IMG/VR virus record: IMGVR_UViG_3300036985_008283
Span: 1-25,312 of that record
Length of the DNA: 25,312 nucleotides
Reading direction: 5' to 3' (one strand)
From: a virus
Every line of letters starts with the position of its first letter. The stretch's first letter is position 1. Shown here piece by piece: positions 16,964-24,800 of the stretch. The notes under the pieces are model-generated. The model was not told where the DNA came from, made no database searches, and worked only from the letters and a program-made list of their open reading frames with translations. Position numbers and translations under genes: made by a program.

Positions 16964-19095
16964 TGGCAGCATTTAGTTACATACTACAGATAACAGGGGA
17001 TTGTCAATCAACAGGCTCAGGCGCAATTAATTTGATACCTACAGGAGGTACTGCACCATATACCGTAGAATGGACACAACCTTCTTTGGGGGAAGACCAA
17101 GCCGTTTTATCATCCACAAGAAGCGGATTATATCCAAACACATATGTTGTTAGAGTTAATGATTCTACCTTACCAACAAACCAAGAATTTTATATTAATA
17201 TACCTGTTTCTGATGGGATTTGTGGTAGTGTTGTTGGAGTTAGTAACACTACTTGCGAACTTAATAACGGTTCTGTAACAGGAACCTCAACATCGGATTA
17301 CTCTTCAACAAACTATTACCTATACAATAATGTAAGTAGTTTTATCTCATCTGCAGTAACAAATATTTCTTATGTTGAATTTGCCAATTTATCTGCAGGA
17401 ACTTACTATATGATTGCTCAAGATTTGGGTGGTTGTACTGGTAGAAGTGAAAGTTTTATTATTGAAAGTTCTCCACCGTTTAATTTTGGGTTATATCCTG
17501 TACCAAACTCAAGTTGTGGAGGAACACCTATAGGTAAAGTATTGGTTACAGGGATGACAGGAGTTGCTCCTTACACTTATCTTTGGAGTAATGGAACAAC
17601 AGGTAGCACAATCACAGGATTGACTGAAGGGACTTATTCTGTCCAAATAACCGATTCTAAAAATTGTCAAGTTACACAAACGGCGACAGTAACAAAAGTA
17701 GACCCAATCGGTTTCGGTTCATTTAGTGCAACAACACCAAGTTGTTTACAACAAAATGGTAGTATTACTCTTACAATTACAGGAGGAACCGCACCATATT
17801 ATTATTCAGCCTCAACAGGAGATGTTTTAATATCATATTCTCAAGAATATACTATTAGTAACTTGACTGCTGGTCAATATAACTTCTTAGTAACAGATGC
17901 GGGATTTTGTACACTAAACGCAGGAACAACTTTAGAAACACCACAAGGTATTTCAAGTGTTTCTGTTAATGGAGTAAATTCAACATGTTCAAGTACGGAC
18001 GGTTCAATACAAATTACTGTTATAGGTGGTACATTACCATATACTTATACATTAGTTTTACCTGACGGAAGCACAAGCGCCATTACAAACTCTCAAACAA
18101 GTATAATTTATCCAAGTTTATCGACAGGAACTTATACAGTTGCGGTTGCTGACTCATCAGGATGTTATTACATGCAAGAAGTAACAATCATTACTGAAAA
18201 TAAATTCACAATCTCAACTAATGTTGTTGGTACCTCTTGTAATCAACTTAACGGACAAATAACAGTCACAAGAACAACAGGTGGAACAGAACCATTTGAC
18301 TTTGCGTTAGATGGGGTAACAAGTTTTATTGATACGAATTTAACTGCGGTAACATTTTCGAATGTTGCTTCAGGACAACACCTTATTACTGTAACAGATG
18401 CAACAGGGTGTACTCAAACAGCGACAGTTTTCGTTACACCAAGTCAACAACTTGATTACTCACTTTATAGTACGTCATGTGGAGGGGGTTCAGAAGGAAC
18501 AATAACCGCATTTATAACTTCAGGAACACCACCATTTACATATCAGTGGTCAAATAATGTTACAAGCAATCCACAACAAATACAAGTGTCAGGACTGACT
18601 GCGGGAACGTATAGTGTTGTAATAACAGACGCATCAGGATGTACACTCAGAAGGTCAACAACAATTAGTTGTGCAACATCTTATGTATCTTATGAAAGTT
18701 ATGTTATGGGAGCTGAACTTTTACAAGTACAATCACCAACAAAGTACGGATTACTACAAATGATGAATGAAGGTTTTGCTGACCTCACATCAGGTAATAC
18801 AAATTGTGATTTAGTAACAGCGACATTCTATGCTCAAGTATTAGTTAATCCGTTAGGAACTTCAGTAAGCCAACCATTCTTTACCGCAACAACATTAAAT
18901 GTTGGACCAAGTGATAACTTATGGTATGACACAATCAGAACAATATTGTTAAGTATTAATGGTGTAAGTGGGGTTACTATTGACCAACTTAATAACCAAA
19001 TAACAATACAAACGAGTACAAGTAATTTCTCGTTAAACGGACAAGAAATCATTATCAAATTGAATATTGTCTACGATATAATGTGTTTAACATGA
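16963..19095 (+). CDS. Repeat-rich virion or adhesin-like protein with SprB-type repeats
   Basis: A 710-residue protein made of about seven related units of roughly 80 residues (about residues 1-572), then a distinct 138-residue C-terminal domain. Each unit follows the SprB-repeat pattern: a Cys plus NGS-like turn, GGT-x-PYTY, LTAGTYSV, TD-x-x-GC. The best copies are APYTYLWSNGTTGSTITGL (near 200) and PPFTYQWSNN with LTAGTYSVVITDASGCT (near 530-560). SprB repeats are known from the large cell-surface adhesin used in flavobacterial gliding. There is no N-terminal signal peptide and no type IX secretion domain, so it is not a host adhesin; its place between baseplate and fibre genes suggests a virion part. 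It overlaps its neighbours by one base (TAATG) and four bases (ATGA). Host-surface binding is inferred, not shown. Confidence 0.8.
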   Translation: MAAFSYILQITGDCQSTGSGAINLIPTGGTAPYTVEWTQPSLGEDQAVLSSTRSGLYPNTYVVRVNDSTLPTNQEFYINIPVSDGICGSVVGVSNTTCELNNGSVTGTSTSDYSSTNYYLYNNVSSFISSAVTNISYVEFANLSAGTYYMIAQDLGGCTGRSESFIIESSPPFNFGLYPVPNSSCGGTPIGKVLVTGMTGVAPYTYLWSNGTTGSTITGLTEGTYSVQITDSKNCQVTQTATVTKVDPIGFGSFSATTPSCLQQNGSITLTITGGTAPYYYSASTGDVLISYSQEYTISNLTAGQYNFLVTDAGFCTLNAGTTLETPQGISSVSVNGVNSTCSSTDGSIQITVIGGTLPYTYTLVLPDGSTSAITNSQTSIIYPSLSTGTYTVAVADSSGCYYMQEVTIITENKFTISTNVVGTSCNQLNGQITVTRTTGGTEPFDFALDGVTSFIDTNLTAVTFSNVASGQHLITVTDATGCTQTATVFVTPSQQLDYSLYSTSCGGGSEGTITAFITSGTPPFTYQWSNNVTSNPQQIQVSGLTAGTYSVVITDASGCTLRRSTTISCATSYVSYESYVMGAELLQVQSPTKYGLLQMMNEGFADLTSGNTNCDLVTATFYAQVLVNPLGTSVSQPFFTATTLNVGPSDNLWYDTIRTILLSINGVSGVTIDQLNNQITIQTSTSNFSLNGQEIIIKLNIVYDIMCLT

Positions 19096-19472
19096 CGCAG
19101 GTAAGAATAACAGACATATCAGGAAGTACAGCGTATCCGTTTAGCGTTTACATATCGGATATTTACGGTAATTATCAAACTTTGATAGGGACAATAAGTT
19201 CTGCAGTTCCACCTACAGTTTACTATAATACAGTAATTCCCTCAATTTTTAATACCGCACCTCAAATAATGTTGACGTTGGTTGATGCCAATAATTGTTC
19301 AATATTTAAAATTTTAGATTGTACGTTTGGTTGTACATTTCAGATTACAATTGAGATGGCGAGTTGTATTGTTGATATTAATATTCAAGAATCGTCTTGT
19401 ACTTTTGGGGTTAGTTTGGCAGACCCAAGTTGTTTTATTAATAGTATAAATTTATCGGACCCAAGTTGTTAA
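19092..19472 (+). CDS. Small protein with an 11-residue cysteine periodicity
   Basis: A 126-residue protein, no family recognised. The first 76 residues are beta-rich (PFSVYISDIYGNYQTLIG). The C-terminus has cysteines at 69, 77, 81, 92, 103, 114 and 126, the last five spaced 11, 11, 11 and 12 residues apart, in units such as CTFGVSLADPS. This regular spacing suggests a small repeating beta coil or a disulphide or metal-tied tip. ATG 19092 overlaps the previous stop as ATGA and is preferred over GTG 19083. The N-terminal half shares the PFSV-(Y/F) pattern, and a Cys after the module, with the N-terminal domain of the next gene, so the two may use a common docking module. It closes the overlapping block and may cap the SprB-repeat protein or another fibre. 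Confidence 0.7.
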   Translation: MTQVRITDISGSTAYPFSVYISDIYGNYQTLIGTISSAVPPTVYYNTVIPSIFNTAPQIMLTLVDANNCSIFKILDCTFGCTFQITIEMASCIVDINIQESSCTFGVSLADPSCFINSINLSDPSC

Positions 19473-19492
19473 GAAATTATTTAAAATAAATC

Positions 19493-19528
19493 TTATTAAA
19501 TAATAACGGCGTGGTATTTATTAAATAA
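19493..19528 (+). promoter_or_regulatory. 11-bp direct repeats and TATTTAT motif before the Thr/Pro-rich gene
   Basis: TTATTAAATAA occurs at 19493-19503 and again at 19518-19528, 25 bases apart. The second copy overlaps a TATTTAT at 19515-19521, which ends 17 bases before ATG 19539. A candidate promoter with a possible paired binding site; A/T-rich composition makes chance repeats possible. Confidence 0.35.
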
Positions 19529-19538
19529 AAATCTGCGG

Positions 19539-21779
19539 ATGGCCACTTATACTATTCTAGTCGTAAATAATGCACCTGGTTGTAATGATATTTCAGTATC
19601 ACAACAAGAAACTGCAACAACTTGTACAACTTACATTGTAAGATTGGCATCAAATTCAAATGCTTTAGGACCATTCAGTGTTTTTGTTGACTCAACTTTA
19701 ATTGGTTCAGGATATACAAGGACCGACATGTTTAACGGAGTAGTTGTTTATTTAGGTTGTGCAACACCGACCCCTACACCAACTCTTACGCCAACTTCTG
19801 CCGCTGTAACACCAACTAATACTCCAAGTAGTACAGAAACTCCAACACAAACTCCTACCAATACTCAAACACCAACTAATACAGCAAGTAATACGCCAAC
19901 ACAAACTTTAACACCAACAACTACAACAACATTAACTGCAACGCCAACTAATACACCAACAGAAACTCCAACAAACACACCTAGCGTAACTCCAACGAAT
20001 ACTCCAACAAATACTATAACTCAAACAGAAACTCCAACAAATACTCCAAGTGAGACTCCAACTAATACACCAACAAATACTATAACTCAAACAGAAACTC
20101 CAACAAATACTCCAAGCGAGACTGCAACTAATACACCAACACCAAGTACTACCGCAACAGCAGGATTGACACCAACTGCAACTGAGACACAAACGCCAAC
20201 ACCATCTATCACTGCGTCTCAAACTGAGACACAAACACCAACACCAACAAATACTCCAACAGAAACACCAAGTAATACTCCAACTGAAACAATAACACAA
20301 ACTCCAACAGAAACACCAAGTAATACTCCAACTGAGACAATAACACAAACTCCTACAAACACTCCAACTCAAACAGAAACACCAAGTAATACACCAACTG
20401 AGACAATAACACAAACTCCTACAAACACTCCAACTCAAACAGAAACACCAACTAATACTCCAACAAATACTGAAACTCCAACAAACACACCTAGCGAAAC
20501 GCCAACTAATACACCTAGCGAAACGCCAACTAATACTCCAACAGAAACAAACACACCAACTCCAAGTGCGACTGCGGGTCAAACTCCAACAGCAACTGAA
20601 ACACAAACTCCAACACCTTCTATTACTGCGTCTCAAACTGAAACTCCAACAGAAACACCAACAAACACACCTAGTGAAACTCCAACTAATACACCAACAG
20701 AAACTCAAACTCAAACACCAACAACTACAACAACATTAACTGCAACGCCAACAAATACGGAAACACCAACAGAAACGCCAACACAAACTCCAACAACTAC
20801 AACAACATTAACTGCAACGCCAACAAACACACCAAGTGAAACTCCAACTGAAACGCCAACAAACACACCAAGTGAAACTCCTACAAATACTCCAACACAA
20901 ACAGAAACTCCTACACAAACTCCAACACCTTCTATCACTGCGTCTCAAACCGAAACTCCAACAGAAACTCCAACAAATACACCAAGTGATACTCCAACAC
21001 AGACACCAACAGAAACTCCAACTCAAACACCAACAGTAACGACAAGTGATACTCCAACACAGACACCTACTGAAACTGCAACACAAACTCCAACAGTAAC
21101 AACAACTGATACGCCAACACAAACACCAACAGTGACGGCAACACAAACTGCAACATTAACACAAACACCTACACCTACACCTACAAGGTCTCCATTGTTT
21201 GCTTACATATTCATTGATACAAATGGTGCTCAGGCTAAAATTAATTTAAATGCTTGGATGACATCACAAGGAAGTACTTGGAAAGGATTTAACCAAGTTC
21301 CTACCGCTCCATCAACAGTTCAAGCGACATTTGATGCTCAAATGAATGCTTATTTAAGTTACTCAGGATGGACAGGAAATTTGGGTAATGGAGATGAGCC
21401 ATCAATAATAACTGCACCAATTTCAACAACATCAGGAGGAAATGACGCTTACGGTAATCCAATTGTTGCATATACATTCCAAACAGTACAAATCCCTATT
21501 GGAGCGTTTACTGCAGTATCTTCAAACTGGGTTACAGTATTTGTATCAACAGGAGCAACAAACGGACAAAAATACTCAACAGCTAAAAACGGAACAAGTG
21601 CTGGTGGAATGGCAACAAGAACTATGAATAGTACATACAATAGTTTAATAATAAATTATTCTGGAAGTACAAATATACCAGCAGGTACGTACAGAATGTA
21701 TTCAACATATAATGCAACGTCATTCCAATTAGGAACAAGTTCATTACCGAACTATTTCCAAGGAGGGACATTAGTTTAA
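19539..21779 (+). CDS. Fibre-like protein with a long Thr/Pro mucin-like stalk
   Basis: A 746-residue protein in three parts. Residues 1-74 form a small beta-type domain ending in Cys74 (VVYLGC). Residues 76-549 are an almost uninterrupted run of Thr and Pro with Asn, Glu, Gln and Ser, built on a TPT-x units ([14 protein letters not shown]). Islands such as [12 protein letters not shown] (three copies) and [11 protein letters not shown] (three copies) punctuate it. Residues 550-746 are a compact, non-repetitive domain ([15 protein letters not shown]... to YFQGGTLV) that is probably the functional tip. No signal peptide is visible. Such Thr/Pro runs form stiff extended stalks and are often O-glycosylated elsewhere; the D-(S/T)-(A/I/L/V/M/T) motif known in Bacteroidota is not evident in the stalk. 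Position among tail genes suggests a tail fibre or decoration holding the tip away from the particle. It starts ATGGCC after a 66-base gap. Confidence 0.8.
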   Translation: MATYTILVVNNAPGCNDISVSQQETATTCTTYIVRLASNSNALGPFSVFVDSTLIGSGYTRTDMFNGVVVYLGCATPTPTPTLTPTSAAVTPTNTPSSTETPTQTPTNTQTPTNTASNTPTQTLTPTTTTTLTATPTNTPTETPTNTPSVTPTNTPTNTITQTETPTNTPSETPTNTPTNTITQTETPTNTPSETATNTPTPSTTATAGLTPTATETQTPTPSITASQTETQTPTPTNTPTETPSNTPTETITQTPTETPSNTPTETITQTPTNTPTQTETPSNTPTETITQTPTNTPTQTETPTNTPTNTETPTNTPSETPTNTPSETPTNTPTETNTPTPSATAGQTPTATETQTPTPSITASQTETPTETPTNTPSETPTNTPTETQTQTPTTTTTLTATPTNTETPTETPTQTPTTTTTLTATPTNTPSETPTETPTNTPSETPTNTPTQTETPTQTPTPSITASQTETPTETPTNTPSDTPTQTPTETPTQTPTVTTSDTPTQTPTETATQTPTVTTTDTPTQTPTVTATQTATLTQTPTPTPTRSPLFAYIFIDTNGAQAKINLNAWMTSQGSTWKGFNQVPTAPSTVQATFDAQMNAYLSYSGWTGNLGNGDEPSIITAPISTTSGGNDAYGNPIVAYTFQTVQIPIGAFTAVSSNWVTVFVSTGATNGQKYSTAKNGTSAGGMATRTMNSTYNSLIINYSGSTNIPAGTYRMYSTYNATSFQLGTSSLPNYFQGGTLV
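19764..21185 (+). repeat. Thr/Pro-coding low-complexity repeat
   Basis: About 1.4 kb of imperfect tandem repeats encoding TPT-x units, with a base period of 6 and 12 and larger duplicated blocks. Examples are a block beginning CAACAAATACTATAACTC at 20005 and 20071 (66-base offset), and one beginning AGAAACACCAAGTAAT at 20261, 20309 and 20375 (48- and 66-base offsets). All offsets are multiples of three, so the frame is kept. Synonymous differences between copies show it is not a simple recent expansion of one unit. Confidence 0.9.
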
Positions 21780-21781
21780 TA

Positions 21782-21789
21782 ATATTTAT
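21782..21789 (+). promoter_or_regulatory. ATATTTAT motif before the Gly-X-Y gene
   Basis: The recurrent TATTTAT core lies 27 bases before ATG 21817, in the 37-base gap after the Thr/Pro-rich gene. The rest of the gap is a purely A-rich leader with GATAAAAA repeated three times in similar form and no Shine-Dalgarno sequence. Confidence 0.35.
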
Positions 21790-21816
21790 AAAGATAAAAA
21801 ATAAAAAGATAAAAAA

Positions 21817-24800
21817 ATGAGTTTTAATTATAAAAATCCCACCTCAGATACATTTGTAACATCTCCATTCTCGGTTGACAGAGAATCGGATTCTGGAGTA
21901 AATTTTAGTGTAAATACCGTAGGAGGTTATATGGAGGTTTGGAGTCTTGCTGACTTGAATTGGACAATTCCTCCAGGTACAGACGGGCCAGTGAATTATT
22001 CAGGTAATACAATACCAATTAGTTTTGTGTATGCAGGAATAACAAATCAATTAAATCTTTTCAATGATGGAATCTCTTCGGGAAGGAGAAGATTAGGAAT
22101 GTTGGTATTTGTTCAAGAAAATCAAACAACATACCAATATACAATTCCTAATTATGAAAGTTTATGGACTTTAGCGAATGAAGATGGTGATGTTACTGAA
22201 TTAGAGTTTGGTTACCAAGTGTTAAACTTGGAAGCTGGTGGTCAGGCTCTTATGAACGCTTGGACAGGCTCTACTATTGAAGGTGTTAGTGGTGTTACAA
22301 GAGAAAATGCTAGATGGAGAGTTGCCAATTTAAATGATACTGCAATTACAGGTGGTACATATTTTTCTGCAACAACAACATTAGATTTATATGATACTGA
22401 TGGAGGAGTTGTAACAATCACAGGATTTACAGGAACTGTAACTGGTGGAACATATGATAGTGGAACTTCAACTTTAACTTTAAATAATAGTGATGGTACT
22501 GCGGTATCAATTACAGGTATAACTTCAGGTTCAGGCTCAGCCTTATCTGTTGGAGACGGAACAACAACAGTTACTTCTGTTTCAGGAATTACATTCAGTG
22601 GAGCATCAGTTATAGATGATGGTGGTGGAAACATTACTGTAACAATAACTGGAGGAACTTCAGGAACAAGTGGTTCATCTGGTTCTTCAGGAACTTCAGG
22701 TACAGATGGTACTTCGGGTTCATCAGGAACTAGCGGTACAGATGGTACTTCGGGTTCATCAGGAACTAGCGGAACAGATGGTTCTTCAGGAACTTCAGGT
22801 AGCTCAGGTACAGATGGTTCTTCAGGAACTTCAGGTTCAGATGGCTCTTCAGGAACAAGTGGTACGGATGGTAGCTCAGGAACTAGCGGAACAGATGGTT
22901 CATCAGGAACTAGCGGAACAGATGGTAGTTCAGGAACTAGCGGAACAGATGGTAGCTCAGGAACAAGTGGTACCGACGGAAGCTCAGGAACTAGCGGAAC
23001 AGACGGAACTAGTGGTACGGATGGTTCATCAGGAACAAGCGGTACAGACGGTTCTTCAGGAACAAGTGGTACAGATGGTAGTTCAGGAACTAGCGGAACA
23101 GATGGTAGCTCAGGAACAAGTGGTACCGACGGAAGCTCAGGAACTAGCGGAACAGACGGAACTAGTGGTACGGATGGTTCTTCAGGAACAAGCGGTACAG
23201 ACGGTTCTTCAGGGACAAGTGGAACTTCAGGTGTTAGTGGTATTGATGGTACTTCGGGTACAAATGGTTCTTCAGGAACTAGCGGCACGAATGGTTCTTC
23301 TGGTACGAGTGGAACAGATGGTTCATCAGGAACTTCGGGTTCTTCAGGAACAAGCGGAACAGATGGTACTTCAGGTTCATCTGGAACAAGCGGAACAGAT
23401 GGTAGTTCAGGAACTAGCGGTACAGATGGTTCTTCAGGAACTAGCGGTACAGATGGTTCTTCAGGAACTAGCGGAACGGATGGTAGCTCAGGAACAAGTG
23501 GAACTTCAGGTACAGATGGTTCATCAGGAACTAGCGGAATAGATGGTAGCTCAGGAACAAGTGGTACTTCAGGTACAGACGGTTCTTCAGGAACAAGTGG
23601 TACAGATGGTTCTTCAGGAACAAGTGGAACAGATGGTTCTTCAGGAACAAGCGGAACAGATGGTAGCTCAGGAACAAGTGGTATAAATGGTAGTTCAGGA
23701 ACAAGTGGTACCGACGGAAGCTCAGGAACTAGCGGAACAGACGGAACTAGTGGTACGGATGGTTCATCAGGAACAAGTGGTACAGATGGTTCTTCAGGAA
23801 CAAGTGGTACAGATGGTTCTTCAGGAACTTCAGGAACTTCAGGAACTTCAGGAACTTCAGGTACAGATGGTAGTTCAGGAACTAGCGGAACTGATGGTTC
23901 AAGTGGAACAAGTGGTACCGATGGTAGTTCAGGAACTAGCGGAACAGACGGTTCTTCAGGAACAAGTGGTACAGATGGTTCTTCAGGAACTTCAGGTACA
24001 GATGGTAGTTCAGGAACTAGCGGAACTGATGGTTCAAGTGGAACAAGTGGTACCGATGGTAGTTCAGGAACTAGCGGAACAGACGGAACTAGTGGTACGG
24101 ATGGTTCATCAGGAACAAGTGGTACAGATGGTAGTTCAGGAACTAGCGGAACTGATGGTTCAAGTGGAACAAGTGGTACCGATGGTAGTTCAGGAACTAG
24201 CGGAACAGACGGAACTAGTGGTACAGATGGTTCTTCAGGAACTTCAGGTACAGATGGTAGTTCAGGAACTTCAGGTACAGATGGTAGTTCAGGAACTAGC
24301 GGTACAGATGGTTCTTCAGGAACTTCAGGTACAGATGGTAGTTCAGGAACTAGCGGAACTGATGGTTCAAGTGGAACAAGTGGTACCGATGGTAGTTCAG
24401 GAACTTCTGGTTCATCAGGAACTTCAGGTACAGACGGTTCTTCAGGAACAAGTGGTACAGATGGTTCATCAGGAACTTCGGGTTCTTCAGGAACAAGCGG
24501 AACAGATGGTACTTCAGGTTCATCAGGAACTAGCGGAACAGATGGTTCTTCAGGAACTAGCGGTACAGATGGTTCTTCAGGAACTAGCGGTACAGATGGT
24601 AGTTCAGGAACTTCGGGTTCTTCAGGAACAAGCGGTACAGACGGTTCTTCAGGAACAAGTGGTACAGATGGTTCATCAGGAACTTCGGGTTCTTCAGGAA
24701 CAAGTGGTAGCTCAGGTTCTTCAGGAACATCGGCTTTAATTTGTACACCATTCTTAGCTGGAGATTATTATTTTCAAGCAGTAGCACAACTTTACAATGG

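Noticed and set aside
19932-21146. Minus-strand Cys/Trp/Ser-rich and Val/Gly-rich frames
   Set aside because: Antisense shadows of the Thr/Pro repeat (antisense of ACT, CCA and AAT codons); no start context and an implausible composition.
19764-21185. CRISPR-like or satellite repeat
   Set aside because: There are no constant-length repeats separated by unique spacers; the array keeps one reading frame in a long gene, so it is protein-coding.
22242-23288. Long minus-strand frame rich in Pro, Val and Glu
   Set aside because: It is the antisense reading of the Gly-X-Y array; repeats with a 9-base period lack stops in several frames. It has no folded-protein composition and runs through the array and the N-terminal coding region.
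22670-24739. Plus-strand frames rich in Gln, Val, Leu and Met (22670-23542 and 23687-24739)
   Set aside because: These are alternative-frame readings of the same array. The true frame is the one continuous from ATG 21817 through the non-repetitive N-terminus and the 84-residue insert.
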